Shown here: positions 24,271 through 33,166 of the stretch, in pieces
Layout of the letters: every line of letters begins with the position of its first letter
How positions within the stretch are numbered: position 1 is the first letter of the stretch
Assembly: GCA_028277725.1 (NCBI GenBank)
Contig: JANQFX010000059.1
Span: 1 to 33,166, forward strand
Reading direction: 5' to 3'
Length of the DNA: 33,166 nucleotides
Origin: Thiohalocapsa sp.
GTDB taxonomy: Bacteria > Pseudomonadota > Gammaproteobacteria > Chromatiales > Chromatiaceae
Made by a program: the position numbers and the translations under genes
Notes under the pieces: generated by a model
The model's database searches: none
The model's input: the letters and a program-made list of their open reading frames with translations, nothing else
What the model was told of the DNA's origin: nothing

Positions 24271-25499
24271 AGCCGAAGCCAAAGCACTGCTCGATCAGCC
24301 AGTTTCCGATCGTCGATGACGAACTCGTCGTCGGCGGTGTTCCCATCCGCCGGCTCGCGGGGCGTGTCGGGCAGACCCCCTTCTACGCCTACGATCGGCA
24401 AGCCATCGCCGCGCGCATCGCCAAGCTGCGCGACGCGCTGCCGGACGACATCTCTCTGCACTACGCCATCAAGGCCAACCCCATGCCGGCGGTCGTCGAC
24501 CAGGTTGCATCCCTGGTCGACGGACTGGACGTGGCTTCGGTCGGAGAAATGCGTATTGCGTTGGATGCCGGCATGGATGCCTCGGACGTCAGCTTCGCCG
24601 GTCCGGGCAAGACCCCGGCTGAGATCGAGGCGGCGATCCAAGCGGGCATCTGTCTGAACGTGGAGTCCGAGCGGGAGCTGGACAGGGTCGTCGCAGCCGG
24701 CGACCGGCTAGGCCTGCTGCCTCGGGTCGCGCTTCGAGTCAACCCGGACTTCGAGCTCAAGTCCTCGGGCATGAAGATGAGCGGCGGTCCGAAGCCTTTC
24801 GGCATCGACGCCGAACGCGTACCCGAGGTGTTGCGAGGTCTTGCCGCCGCCCGGGTCGATTTCCGCGGATTCCACATCTTCAGCGGATCTCAGAACCTGA
24901 AGCCGGACAGCCTGATCGAAGCCCATGACAGCACCTTTGATCTGGCCTATCGGCTCGCCGAATCCGCTCCAGCCCCGATCAAGACCCTCAACATCGGCGG
25001 CGGTTTCGGCATACCCTACTTCCCCGGTGAACAACACCTGGAGCTTGGCTCGATCTGCGGCAACCTCTCCCGACACGTCGAGGAATGCCGCGCGAGACTC
25101 GGAGATGTCGAGGTCGTGCTCGAATTGGGGCGCTACCTGGTTGCGGAGGCCGGCGTCTATGTCTGCGAGGTCGTCGACAAGAAGGTCTCGCGCGGAACCA
25201 CCTATCTGATCACGAACGGCGGGTTGCACCACCACCTCGCGGCGTCCGGCAATTTCGGTCAAGTGATCAGGAAGAACTACCCGGTCGTCGCTGCCGCGCA
25301 TGTCAATGCGGGACCACGCGAGATCGTGACCATCGTTGGGCCACTGTGCACGCCGCTCGACATCCTCGCCGACGCCGCCGAGGTCGGCGAGACCCAAGTC
25401 GGTGATCTGATTGCGGTCTTGCAGTCCGGCGCGTACGGCTTCACCGCAAGCCCGCTACAGTTCCTCGGGCACCCTGCTCCCGTTCAGGTATTGGTTTGA
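24267..25499 (+). CDS. PLP-dependent decarboxylase, exosortase A system-associated
   Basis: The 410-residue protein is a fold-type III (alanine racemase-like) decarboxylase. The PLP lysine is Lys69 in LHYAIKANP, the phosphate loop is GGGFGIPY near 247, and the substrate-side motifs ELGRYLVAEAGVY and GPLCTPLD are present. It resembles diaminopimelate/ornithine decarboxylases but belongs with the ligase at 22678 (TIGR03099 type). The pair probably makes and activates an amine for a polysaccharide or lipid. It overlaps the ligase by 4 bases. Nothing else of the exosortase system follows: the next gene runs towards it from the hem operon. Confidence 0.88.
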   Translation: MKPKPKHCSISQFPIVDDELVVGGVPIRRLAGRVGQTPFYAYDRQAIAARIAKLRDALPDDISLHYAIKANPMPAVVDQVASLVDGLDVASVGEMRIALDAGMDASDVSFAGPGKTPAEIEAAIQAGICLNVESERELDRVVAAGDRLGLLPRVALRVNPDFELKSSGMKMSGGPKPFGIDAERVPEVLRGLAAARVDFRGFHIFSGSQNLKPDSLIEAHDSTFDLAYRLAESAPAPIKTLNIGGGFGIPYFPGEQHLELGSICGNLSRHVEECRARLGDVEVVLELGRYLVAEAGVYVCEVVDKKVSRGTTYLITNGGLHHHLAASGNFGQVIRKNYPVVAAAHVNAGPREIVTIVGPLCTPLDILADAAEVGETQVGDLIAVLQSGAYGFTASPLQFLGHPAPVQVLV

Positions 25500-25547
25500 A
25501 GCTAGAGGTCGGCGCGGTCACCTGCTCCGTCCAGGTTGAACCCGGGT

Positions 25548-26362
25548 TCAACGCTCGACGCGCGAATGCGGCAAGGGCGTGGTCGCTAGCGGGGCTTGTC
25601 GTCCGGGACTCACCGGCGCAGAACCACTCGGTGTCCGCAGCCCGTGCCCCCGGATCGCGGCCTCCTGGCCGATTGGCCTGAGCAGGCCTCGACGCATGCG
25701 CGCCAATTCCTGACCCAACCGCCCCGCCCCGCCATCGGCCATGCGGTACGGCGGACCGCAGAGTCGCTCGGCCGCCGCCAACGATGCCGCGAGCAACGGC
25801 ACATCCCCCGCCGCGACGGCGGCACCCGCCGTACGCAGCTGGGCGCGCAGCAGTTGTTTGGCTTCAGCGTCCGACGTGGAACTCGCGTTCCGCCCCCCCT
25901 GGGGGCCGCCGCCGGGCGACCGACCGGCAATCGCGTCGCATCCCTACCCAAGGCCTGCAGTCGTCGCTCTAGGGCCTCTCGCTCCGGTGGTGGCAGGGTA
26001 TCGCGCAGCGCCCATCCCTTGTCAGGCTCCAAGACCGGGGGCTCGGGGGAGGAGGACGCCGCCTCCGCACCCTCAGCGGATGAGGTTCGCGTCACCTCCG
26101 TCTCGCCGCCCCGCCGCAACGCCTCCGCCTCGCGTAGTCGGTCCATCAAGCGATGCTGCTCCTGCTGTGCACGACTGACTGAGGCGCGCATCTGTTCCAC
26201 GCTGCGGTTCAGCCCTGCCCAGTAGAGCTGGGCGATAGCGACGACGCCCAGGCTCAAGGCCACCAGCGCAAGTCCGCCCAGCACCAGGGGCCAGCGCCAC
26301 CCGCGGCGCCGACGGCTGCTCGACGCCGGGTCCGCGGATGGATGGGGCGAGGAATCAGGCAC
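25548..26362 (-). pseudogene. hemX: hemX-like membrane protein, frameshifted
   Basis: Starting at GTG 26362, which overlaps the hemD stop, the frame gives a basic N-terminus, a membrane helix (WPLVLGGLALVALSLGVVAI) and a coiled coil (VEQMRASVSRAQQEQHRLMD), the layout of HemX. After LPVGRPAAAP this frame turns into Arg/Cys-rich non-protein-like sequence ending at 25610. In the -1 frame, helical, alanine-rich sequence appears instead (EAKQLLRAQLRTAGAAVAAG then LLAASLAAAERLCG) and ends at 25548. The switch lies at 25893-25905, where seven C are followed by T and five G on the plus strand: a typical slippage site. A single-base indel, real or from sequencing, is the simplest explanation. Restored length would be about 270, shorter than usual HemX (~380). 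HemX's role is not well defined; hemY is absent. Confidence 0.7.
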
Positions 26363-27227
26363 CTGTGCCGACCTGCCGGCCCGCACCCGGCGCCAAGTCC
26401 GGGGCCAACCGGCAGAGCGCCGCAAGTGTTGCCTGGTCTCCGGCGCCGGCCGCGACGACCTGCTGAAAACCCAGGCGCGCGGCGGTGGCGGCATTGCGTT
26501 CGCTCAGCACCACCAACGGCAGCTGCGTCAGCCAGGCATGGGCGGACTCAGGCACCAAGGCGAGCAAATTGGTGAGCACCTCGTCGCTGGTGGCGGTGAG
26601 GATGTGCAACGTCCGGCGCCACTCCGGCAGCAAAGTCGACACATCGGTGTCCGGCAAGGCGCGCCGATAGACCTCCGCGAAGTCGACCTCGGCGCCGCGA
26701 TCGGTCAGGGTGTCTCCGAGCAAGGCGCGCCCGCCCTCGCCGCGTACGATCAGCACACGCCGACCGCGCACCTGCGCCAGTTCCGGCAGTGCCAGCAGGG
26801 CCTCACTGTCGAAGCCCGCCGCGGAGAGCAACGTTGGTCCAATGCCGGCCTCAGTCATGGCCCTGGCGGTGGCCTTGCCGACGGCGGCGCGGTGCTCGGC
26901 CTCCCGGAGTTGCTCGGCGCCGACCAGGGACAGTGCCCCGTCGACCGCGTTGCGGCTGATGAAAACCAGCACATGCCAGCGGTCGGACAATCGCCGCTTG
27001 GCGGCCTCCGCATCGACCGGTGGCAGGATCTCCACGGTAGGCAAGGGCAGCGGCCGACCACCGGCGGCTTCAATGAGCCCGCACAGGCCCTGCGCCTGGC
27101 CCGCCGGGCGGGTGACCAGCACGCCGAGGCCGCGCAGGTCGCCGCAAGCGTGGGCAGCACTTGGATCAGGTCGGACCTCCGTCTCGGTGTTCGCCCCGAC
27201 GTCGCCAGGGGAACCGGGGGCGGTCAT
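26355..27227 (-). CDS. hemD: Uroporphyrinogen-III synthase
   Basis: The 290-residue product is the weakly conserved HemD. Its fold is marked by [15 protein letters not shown] near 35, [22 protein letters not shown] and the second half with [12 protein letters not shown] and VYRRALPD. It closes and inverts ring D of hydroxymethylbilane to give uroporphyrinogen III. Its ATG overlaps the hemC stop (ATGA), and its own stop overlaps the GTG of the hemX-like gene. The first ~30 residues ([16 protein letters not shown]) are a non-conserved extension; a later start cannot be excluded. Position after hemC supports the call. Confidence 0.88.
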   Translation of the reverse strand: MTAPGSPGDVGANTETEVRPDPSAAHACGDLRGLGVLVTRPAGQAQGLCGLIEAAGGRPLPLPTVEILPPVDAEAAKRRLSDRWHVLVFISRNAVDGALSLVGAEQLREAEHRAAVGKATARAMTEAGIGPTLLSAAGFDSEALLALPELAQVRGRRVLIVRGEGGRALLGDTLTDRGAEVDFAEVYRRALPDTDVSTLLPEWRRTLHILTATSDEVLTNLLALVPESAHAWLTQLPLVVLSERNAATAARLGFQQVVAAGAGDQATLAALCRLAPDLAPGAGRQVGTGA

Positions 27228-28150
27228 TCCTCGCTCAGGGCGGATAGGATCTCGCCGGCGCCCTGGGACAGCAATGCGTCGGCGATGCGCACACCCAGAG
27301 CCTCTGCCTCGATCACCGGGGCACGACCCTCCGCGCGCAGCACGCGGCTGCCGTCCGGCGTGCCGACCAGGCCTCGCATGAAGAGCAGGTCACCCTCGTG
27401 CACCGCGTGGCCGGCGATGGGCACCTGACAGCCGCCCTCGAGGCGTGCGTTCATAGCGCGCTCGGCGAGGACACGCTCTGCGGTTGCCTTGTGGTGCAGG
27501 GGCTCGATGAGCGCATGCACACGCGGGTCGTCGGTCCGGCATTCGATGCCGATGGCACCCTGACCGATGGCGGGCAGGCTGTCTGCGCTAGAGATGCTGG
27601 CGCGGATGCGCTCGCCGAACCCGAGTCGCTTGAGGCCGGCAGCGGCAAGGATGATGGCGTCGTACTCGCCCTCGTCGAGCTTGCGCAGGCGCGTGTTGAC
27701 GTTGCCGCGCAGGGGCTCGATACGCAGGTCCGGGCGACGGGCGATGAGCTGGCACTGCCGGCGGAGGCTGGAGGTGCCGACGCAAGCGCCCTCTGGCAGC
27801 TCATCGAGGCTGGCGTATCGGTTCGAAACGAAGGCGTCGAGCGGGTCCTCGCGGTCCAGGATCACGGCCAGGTGCAGGCCTTCCGGGAAGTCCACTGGCA
27901 CATCCTTCATCGAGTGCACGGCGATGTCCGCCGTCCCCTCCAGCATGCCTTGTTCCAGCTCCTTGACGAACAGACCCTTGCCGCCAACCTTGGCGAGCGG
28001 CGCATCCAGGATCTTGTCGCCGCGCGTGGTCATGCCAACGATCTCGACGACGAGGTCGGGGTGCAGCCGCGCGAGTTCGGCAGCGACGTGTTCCGCCTGC
28101 CACATGGCGAGGGGGGATTTGCGGGTTGCGATTTTCAGGACATCGGGCAT
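27224..28150 (-). CDS. hemC: Hydroxymethylbilane synthase (porphobilinogen deaminase)
   Basis: The 308-residue product begins [19 protein letters not shown]. It has [11 protein letters not shown] with the catalytic aspartate region, [10 protein letters not shown] for cofactor binding, and [11 protein letters not shown] with Cys241, which anchors the dipyrromethane cofactor (Cys242 in E. coli). It polymerises four porphobilinogens to hydroxymethylbilane in the cytosol. Length equals the family's norm. It follows the algR-type regulator by 94 bases on the same strand, the arrangement known in Pseudomonas, and its TGA overlaps hemD's ATG. Confidence 0.97.
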   Translation of the reverse strand: MPDVLKIATRKSPLAMWQAEHVAAELARLHPDLVVEIVGMTTRGDKILDAPLAKVGGKGLFVKELEQGMLEGTADIAVHSMKDVPVDFPEGLHLAVILDREDPLDAFVSNRYASLDELPEGACVGTSSLRRQCQLIARRPDLRIEPLRGNVNTRLRKLDEGEYDAIILAAAGLKRLGFGERIRASISSADSLPAIGQGAIGIECRTDDPRVHALIEPLHHKATAERVLAERAMNARLEGGCQVPIAGHAVHEGDLLFMRGLVGTPDGSRVLRAEGRAPVIEAEALGVRIADALLSQGAGEILSALSEE

Positions 28151-28244
28151 AGCGGGTTTCCGGGACTCTCGGCAGTGATTCAGAACGGCGGAGCAGCCAC
28201 GTACGCCGGTCTTGCGCAGCGTGCGCGGCCAGCCTGAGGGCGGC

Positions 28245-28979
28245 TCAACCGTGGCGTAGGAAACGGCGGATCTCGGGCAGGTGGCGGCGACTGACCGGCA
28301 GGCGCTCCTGGCAGCCGGAGAGGACGGCGAGGCTTGCGCCGTCGGCACCTTTCTCCAGCCCGACGAGTTGCCGGGTCGCAACCAACGCATTGCGGTGGAT
28401 CCGAAGGAATCGGTTGGGAAACTCCTGTTCCAGGGATTTCAGTGATTCGTCGATGAGCATGCGCCCCGCGAAGTGGCGGACGGTCACGTATTTTTGCTCG
28501 GCGAGGAGATAGAGCACGTCGTCGATCGGCACGGTCTGCACGCCTCCACGGTAGTGGGCACTGAGGTGCCGGCGACGCTCCCCCGACGCTACGGCGGGGA
28601 TTGGTGCGCGCTGCGGACGCGTGGTGAGTGGCACCCGCTGCAGCGCCGCGCGCAGGCGTTCCTTGCGCACCGGCTTGACCAAATAATCGGCGACCTTGTG
28701 CTCGAAGGCGTCGAGGGCGTATTCCGAATAGGCGCTCACCAGGATTACCGCCGGCGGTGGATCGATCTCGCCTAGGGCGGCGGCGACCTCAAGGCCGTTC
28801 TCACCCGGCATCTTGATGTCGAGCAGCACCAGATCGGCATCCAACTCCTCCGCGGCGCTGACCGCGTTCTTGCCATTGGCCGCCTCGCCGACGACCTCGT
28901 GGCCGTCCTCCAGTTCTTCGACCAAACGCCGCAGGCGTTCGCGTGCGGGAGCCTCGTCGTCCACGAGCAGGACCTTCAT
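28245..28979 (-). CDS. algR: LytTR-family response regulator (AlgR-like)
   Basis: The 244-residue product has a receiver domain ([20 protein letters not shown], phosphoacceptor Asp54 in [12 protein letters not shown], and Lys in [11 protein letters not shown]) and a C-terminal LytTR DNA-binding domain ([20 protein letters not shown] and [17 protein letters not shown]). Its start overlaps the stop of the kinase gene by ATGA, and hemC follows, just as in the algZ-algR-hemC locus of Pseudomonas. There AlgR controls exopolysaccharide and twitching genes; the targets here cannot be read off. Confidence 0.92.
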   Translation of the reverse strand: MKVLLVDDEAPARERLRRLVEELEDGHEVVGEAANGKNAVSAAEELDADLVLLDIKMPGENGLEVAAALGEIDPPPAVILVSAYSEYALDAFEHKVADYLVKPVRKERLRAALQRVPLTTRPQRAPIPAVASGERRRHLSAHYRGGVQTVPIDDVLYLLAEQKYVTVRHFAGRMLIDESLKSLEQEFPNRFLRIHRNALVATRQLVGLEKGADGASLAVLSGCQERLPVSRRHLPEIRRFLRHG

Positions 28980-30076
28980 GACTGCCTCCTTGGGTAGGGG
29001 AAGACCATCCGCACAAGATAGTCTCCGTCGACCAGCGAGCGCGCGACCCGCGCCGAGCCAGGGAACATCGCTTCCAGACGCTGCGAGACATTCTGGAGCG
29101 CCATCTTGTTGCCCTGTTGATGGCCCGGCCCCGACCGCGACGCCGGCAGCGTGTTTCGGATGCTCAGGTTCACCATGCCGCGTCGGTAACGGCCGACGAT
29201 GCGAATCTGGCCCGGCGTCTCGGACGGCTGGATACCATGGTAGACGGCATTCTCGACCAACGGCTGCAGAATCAGCGGCGGCATCTGGGCGTCGCCCGGC
29301 AGCTGCTCGTCCAGGTCCCAGATCACCCGGAGGCGCTCGCGCAGACGCTGAGATTCGATGTGAAGGTAGCGCCGCGCGAGTTCGAGTTCCTCCGCGAGTG
29401 TCGTCGTCTCGGCATCGGTGGCCAGCGACGCCCTGAACAAATCCGCGAGGTCCATGACCACCTCTTCTGCGAGGCGCGGTTCCGTCTGCGTCAGGCTGGC
29501 AATGGTGTTCATGCTGTTGAACAGGAAATGCGGTCGGATTCTCGCTTGCAGGGTCTTGAAGCGGGCGTTGGCCACAACCTCCACCTGCGCGCGCCACTGC
29601 TGATGCAGGTAAAGGTAACGCAACATCAAGGCGCCGACGATGGTCGAAATCAGTCCGGCGCGGATTAGCAGCCCCGGCCCACCATCGTCGGGATACAGGC
29701 CCGCCTCTTCGGCCCAGGGCATCAGCCAGGTGCAGGAGTAGGCCACCATCAGGGCGCTGGCGACAATGATCGCCAACGCCAAGGCCACGGCGACCGGACC
29801 AGGCAGCGACCGCATGGGTCGCCCGAGCACGCAGAGCAGACTCCCCGCGAGCAGCACGATGCCGAGCACCAGAAGCGACAATGGGCCGAGCCGCTCCCAG
29901 AAGCTGGACAACGGACTCGTGGACGCCAACGTGAAGAGAAACGCCAGCAGCTCGCCATAGAGCACCACCCCGAGTGCCATCGGCAGGCCACAGAAGTCGG
30001 GCAGCAACGCCGGCGAAGGCGCACTTGCGGGTGCTGCCCCGACCTGCGGCTGTCGCGGTTGCCTGCGCATTCCCAT
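28976..30076 (-). CDS. algZ: LytS/AlgZ-type membrane histidine kinase
   Basis: The 366-residue protein has four hydrophobic segments (about 33-50, 64-86, 95-118, 135-155) and then a His_kinase domain of the LytS type: FKTLQARIRPHFLFNSMNTI with phosphoacceptor His183, and the ATPase N-box LQPLVENAVYHGIQP with Asn276. ATG 30076 is used (alternative ATG 30070). The RR gene overlaps by 4 bases. The gene is divergent from argH, 107 bases away. Order argH | algZ-algR-hemC supports FimS/AlgZ. The ATP-lid G-box is less obvious, as in AlgZ, where its kinase activity has been questioned. Confidence 0.88.
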   Translation of the reverse strand: MGMRRQPRQPQVGAAPASAPSPALLPDFCGLPMALGVVLYGELLAFLFTLASTSPLSSFWERLGPLSLLVLGIVLLAGSLLCVLGRPMRSLPGPVAVALALAIIVASALMVAYSCTWLMPWAEEAGLYPDDGGPGLLIRAGLISTIVGALMLRYLYLHQQWRAQVEVVANARFKTLQARIRPHFLFNSMNTIASLTQTEPRLAEEVVMDLADLFRASLATDAETTTLAEELELARRYLHIESQRLRERLRVIWDLDEQLPGDAQMPPLILQPLVENAVYHGIQPSETPGQIRIVGRYRRGMVNLSIRNTLPASRSGPGHQQGNKMALQNVSQRLEAMFPGSARVARSLVDGDYLVRMVFPYPRRQS

Positions 30077-30183
30077 AGGTTCAATGTAAACTCGCGGAGA
30101 TCGTCCGCCCTGCTGGAGCCTGGCCCCGATGACGGGGTCACGGGCCCGCAACCATCCCCCAATCTATCAGCTCCAACGTCCCG

Positions 30184-31647
30184 ATGACCGACCCTGCACA
30201 CGTCGCCAAGCCCTGGGCTGGCCGCTTCGAGGAACCCACCGACGCCTTCGTGGAGGCCTTCACGGCCTCGGTCGGCTTCGATCGCCGGCTCTATCGCCAG
30301 GACATCGAGGGCTCCATCGCCCACGCCCGCATGCTGGCCCGCCAGGGCATCCTGGGCGATGATGAGTGCGCGGCCATCGTTGCCGGCCTGGGTCGAATCC
30401 GCGAGCGCATCGACACCGACGCCTTCGAGTGGTCGGAGTCCCTCGAAGACGTGCACATGAACATCGAGGCGGCACTGACCGCCGACATCGGCAACGCGGG
30501 CAAACGGCTCCATACCGGCCGCTCGCGCAACGATCAGGTCGCCACCGATATCCGCCTCTGGCTGCGCGCGGAAATCGATGCCATCCGCGCCGGCATCGCC
30601 GGTCTCGTCGGCGCCCTGCTCGACATCGCCGAGCGCGAGGCCGAGACGGTTATGCCTGGCTTCACCCACCTCCAGGTCGCACAGCCCATCACATTCGGTC
30701 ATCACATGATGGCCTGGGTCGAGATGCTCGACCGTGACAGCGGTCGCTTTCGCGACTGCCGGGCGCGCGCCAACCAGATGCCGCTCGGCGCAGCAGCGCT
30801 GGCGGGCACCAGCTACCCCATCGATCGTGAGTTCACCGCAGCCGAACTCGGGTTCGAGCGTCCGGCCGAGAACTCCCTGGACGCGGTCTCCGATCGGGAC
30901 TTCGCGGTGGAGTTCACCTCCGCCGCGGCCATCTTGATGATGCACCTGTCGCGCTTCTCCGAGGAACTCATCATCTGGTCCTCGGCGCAGTTCCACTTCA
31001 TCGAGCTGTCCGATGCCTACTGCACCGGCTCCTCCATCATGCCGCAGAAAAAGAACCCGGACGTGCCGGAGCTGGTGCGCGGCAAGACCGGGCGCATCTA
31101 CGGCCACCTCATGGGACTGCTGACGCTGATGAAGGCCCAGCCGCTGGCCTACAATAAGGACAATCAGGAAGACAAGGAGCCCCTGTTCGACACCGCCGAT
31201 AACCTGCGCGGTTGCCTGAAGGTGTTCGCAGACATGATGCAACACCTGCGCTGCGACCGCCTGCGCATGCGCGCCGCCGCGAGCCAAGGCTTCGCGACCG
31301 CCACCGACCTCGCCGACTATCTGGTACGCCGAGGCGTCGCGTTCCGGGACGCGCACGAGATCGTCGGCAAGGCCGTCGCTTTCGGCGTGTGCCACCAGCG
31401 CGACCTGGGGGAACTCAGCTTGGAAGAACTGCGCGGGTTCTCACCGGCGATCGGCGACGACGTCTACGAGGTGCTGACGCTCGACGGGTCCGTGAACGCG
31501 CGCAATCACCTGGGCGGAACCGCACCCGAACAGGTGCGTGCGGCCATCGCCCGCAAGCGTGCTGCCCTTTCCATGCCCGGGCCCATGCGGCAGTCTGCAA
31601 CCGAACCCGAGTCGGCATCGGAGCAGCCCGGCACCGGAACCGCATAG
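30184..31647 (+). CDS. argH: Argininosuccinate lyase
   Basis: The 487-residue product starts with [22 protein letters not shown] and contains the fumarase/aspartase superfamily signature [20 protein letters not shown] near 282 with the catalytic Ser, as well as [13 protein letters not shown] and [13 protein letters not shown]. It splits argininosuccinate into arginine and fumarate, the last step of arginine synthesis, as a cytosolic tetramer. It is about 20-25 residues longer than usual because of a low-complexity C-terminus ([18 protein letters not shown]). The ATG lacks an obvious ribosome site. Confidence 0.97.
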   Translation: MTDPAHVAKPWAGRFEEPTDAFVEAFTASVGFDRRLYRQDIEGSIAHARMLARQGILGDDECAAIVAGLGRIRERIDTDAFEWSESLEDVHMNIEAALTADIGNAGKRLHTGRSRNDQVATDIRLWLRAEIDAIRAGIAGLVGALLDIAEREAETVMPGFTHLQVAQPITFGHHMMAWVEMLDRDSGRFRDCRARANQMPLGAAALAGTSYPIDREFTAAELGFERPAENSLDAVSDRDFAVEFTSAAAILMMHLSRFSEELIIWSSAQFHFIELSDAYCTGSSIMPQKKNPDVPELVRGKTGRIYGHLMGLLTLMKAQPLAYNKDNQEDKEPLFDTADNLRGCLKVFADMMQHLRCDRLRMRAAASQGFATATDLADYLVRRGVAFRDAHEIVGKAVAFGVCHQRDLGELSLEELRGFSPAIGDDVYEVLTLDGSVNARNHLGGTAPEQVRAAIARKRAALSMPGPMRQSATEPESASEQPGTGTA

Positions 31648-31678
31648 GTCGCCCCTAGCATTCACGCGAGCGACGACG

Positions 31679-32029
31679 ATGCCCGACAGCCTCGACGACC
31701 TCAGCGCTCGGCTACTCGCCTTCGCGCGAGCCCGCGACTGGGAACAGTTTCAGTCGCCGAAAAACCTGGCCATGGCGCTGGCAGGCGAAGCCGGTGAGTT
31801 GCTGGAACACTTCCAATGGCTGACGGAGGCGCAGAGCGAGGACATCGGGCCGCAGAAGCGCCGTGAGGTCGCATACGAGCTAGCGGATATCCTGAGCTAC
31901 CTGCTGCGGTTGGCGGAGCGCCTCGACATCGACGTCATCGAAGCGACCCGCGAGAAGATCGCCATCAACGAGGGCCGTTACCCCGTGGAGAAGGTGTCGG
32001 GCGACGCTCGTCGCGCCAGCGACTACTGA
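31679..32029 (+). CDS. MazG-like nucleotide pyrophosphohydrolase
   Basis: The 116-residue product is an all-alpha NTP pyrophosphatase of the MazG/RS21-C6 type. Key parts are FQSPKNLAMALAGEAGELLE, where GEAGELLEHFQW carries the metal-binding acidic residues, and VAYELADILSYLLRLAE with the second acidic pair (E and D). Members hydrolyse dNTPs such as dCTP or modified nucleotides to the monophosphate and clean the pool. The final part (EKIAINEGRYPVEKVSG) is typical. It follows argH by 31 bases and probably shares its transcript. The next gene is convergent after 12 bases. Substrate cannot be inferred. Confidence 0.9.
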   Translation: MPDSLDDLSARLLAFARARDWEQFQSPKNLAMALAGEAGELLEHFQWLTEAQSEDIGPQKRREVAYELADILSYLLRLAERLDIDVIEATREKIAINEGRYPVEKVSGDARRASDY

Positions 32030-32041
32030 AGGAACGATGTC

Positions 32042-32971
32042 TCAGGGAATGATGAGGCGCATGCCGAGGGATAGGTCGTCCGGCCCGTTCAGCACATCCC
32101 GGTTGGCGTCGAAGATGCGCCGCCAATCGCTGGCATTGCCGTAGACCTTGGCGGCAATCCTGGACAGGGTGTCGTCGCCTCGCACCTCATAGACCACGGG
32201 ACCACCCGACGCGCCCGAGGGCACCGCGACGGGGTCCCTCACTGGTGCAACGGAGATCCCATCGTCCCCGATTGCGATGCCGGCACCGGCGCGTGCCGTC
32301 GTTGCGGCGAGTTGGCCATCGAGCTCGAGCACCCGCTGCATGGCCTCTGCCTGGCGCTCCTTGGCGGTGGCGAGTTCCAGGCTCAACCGCTCGTTCTCGG
32401 TGCTCAGCCGGGCATGGGACTCTTCGAGGCCCGCATGCAGCTTTTCGGCCTTGTCCGCCCGCATCAGGGCCTCTTCCACCGAGAGCTGTTGCTGCTTCAG
32501 TCGTGCCTGGAGTTCGGCGACCTTGGCCTCCGCAGCCGCGGCCCGTTGTTCTGCGTCGTGCAAACGCTCGGCAAGCCTGTCGAGCTGCTGATTCAACGAA
32601 TCGACCCGTGTGGCAGCCGCCTCGCCAGCGGCGACCGTTGCGGACTCTGCCCCGGCGAGACGGGCTTCGAGCCGTTCCGCAAGCCCGGCGAGTCGACTCG
32701 CCTGGGCATCGAGCTTGTTGGCAATGGCAAGCTGGGCCTCGAGCGCCTCGACCTGCTGCGACAGGGCAGCGTTGTCCGCACGTAGCTGCGCATAGCCGTC
32801 CGGGCCCGGCGAAGCCGCTCGGGCGACGTCTGCCGTCATGAGGTGGCACAGCAGAAGCAGCGTCAGCGTCAAGTAGGGGCGTGCCGCGTCGCCCCTTCCG
32901 GGCAGCCGTCCTCCGCATGTGTGGAGACCCGAGCCGCCGAGGCAGGGCCGAGGGTGCGCAGCCAGGCGCAT
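32042..32971 (-). CDS. Exported coiled-coil protein with C-terminal LysM domain
   Basis: The translated frame has an N-terminal hydrophobic segment (LTLTLLLLCHLMTADVARAA) with an AxA-type cleavage site, a long coiled coil of about 170 residues (ALEAQLAIANKLDAQASRLA onward, heptads of Leu/Ala/Glu), a hinge and a C-terminal LysM-type domain (VVYEVRGDDTLSRIAAKVYG...DANRDVLNGPD). LysM binds peptidoglycan, so the product should sit in the periplasm; the arrangement recalls FimV-like or septal proteins. The start is uncertain: ATG 32971, 32992 and 32998 are all possible, and none has a good ribosome site. It ends 12 bases from the convergent pyrophosphohydrolase. Confidence 0.8.
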   Translation of the reverse strand: MRLAAHPRPCLGGSGLHTCGGRLPGRGDAARPYLTLTLLLLCHLMTADVARAASPGPDGYAQLRADNAALSQQVEALEAQLAIANKLDAQASRLAGLAERLEARLAGAESATVAAGEAAATRVDSLNQQLDRLAERLHDAEQRAAAAEAKVAELQARLKQQQLSVEEALMRADKAEKLHAGLEESHARLSTENERLSLELATAKERQAEAMQRVLELDGQLAATTARAGAGIAIGDDGISVAPVRDPVAVPSGASGGPVVYEVRGDDTLSRIAAKVYGNASDWRRIFDANRDVLNGPDDLSLGMRLIIP

Positions 32972-33074
32972 GGGGTAAGGAGGGCGACACATGCGCATCG
33001 TTGTGTCGGTCTGTTGCTCAGCTCTCACTCGTGTCTGCCTTTGGGGCGTCGCGGCAGGGCACACTTTAACCTAG

Positions 33075-33166
33075 ATGGAGTAGTTGGACGGTTGTCAGGG
33101 TGCGTCCCGCGGGCCGTCCAGCGAGGCACAACGACGCGGAATAGTCACGCTATTCCAAGGAGTTGT
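33075..33166 (+). repeat. Dispersed structured repeat, copy 2 (cut by window end)
   Basis: This sequence, which begins about 100 bases upstream of the LysM gene, matches the reverse complement of 9347-9449. It has the hairpin GGAATAG-TCACG-CTATTCC at 33138-33156, where the stem is fully kept while the loop differs from copy 1 (a sign that structure is selected). The CCCGCGGG palindrome is also present. The unit probably continues beyond position 33166. Confidence 0.82.

Noticed and set aside
25610..25895. C-terminal part of the first hemX frame as genuine protein
   Set aside because: Sequence is Arg/Cys-rich and unlike any HemX; the alternative frame gives the helical continuation.

Overview
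The window is GC-rich, densely coded and uses ATG/GTG/TTG starts with short gaps or overlapping stop/start pairs. Gene content and order point to a gammaproteobacterium. The block argH / algZ-algR-hemC-hemD has the order known from Pseudomonas, and ZapE, PrmB, YcaR/Trm112-like, YqiB-type DUF1249 and a three-domain Aas protein are also present. A pair of exosortase-A-associated genes suggests an environmental, exopolysaccharide-making lineage; Chromatiales (purple sulfur bacteria) would fit, but the sequence alone does not prove it.

Layout. 1-2449: two nested group II introns. The outer one lies on the minus strand, with its reverse transcriptase beginning at 73 and running out of the window. 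Its domain I is split by a second, plus-strand intron (437-2382) whose maturase carries an in-frame amber codon. 2582-3037: DUF805 membrane protein (-). 3335-9137: a plus-strand run of the aas fusion, a lipoprotein, zapE and a glycine-tailed RNA-binding protein, ended by a strong terminator. 9321-9449: a structured repeat whose inverted second copy forms the right end of the window. 10039-10248: Trm112-like protein. 10330-14515: minus-strand acyl-CoA ligase, hemN and prmB. 14682-16622: orphan hybrid-free histidine kinase (+). 16708-21162: minus-strand iscR, DUF1249, thioredoxin, then an overlapping set of a RyR-domain protein, a gamma-glutamylcyclotransferase-like protein and a DJ-1/PfpI gene with a large internal deletion. 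21531-25499: plus-strand polysaccharide deacetylase, acyl-CoA ligase and PLP decarboxylase of the exosortase-A type. 25548-30076: minus-strand algZ-algR-hemC-hemD and a frameshifted hemX-like gene. 30184-32029: argH and a MazG-type pyrophosphohydrolase (+). 32042-32971: LysM/coiled-coil exported protein (-).

How the genes fit together. Tetrapyrrole synthesis appears twice (hemC/hemD and the anaerobic hemN), membrane lipid recycling once (aas), and iron-sulfur/redox control through a solitary iscR and a thioredoxin. The least explained part is the minus-strand set at 18742-21162: an NAD-binding-like/RyR protein translationally linked to a gamma-glutamylcyclotransferase-like enzyme behind the remnant of a DJ-1 gene. 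The most remarkable structural features are the nested antisense introns, the dispersed hairpin repeat, and three genes that look broken (maturase, DJ-1, hemX).
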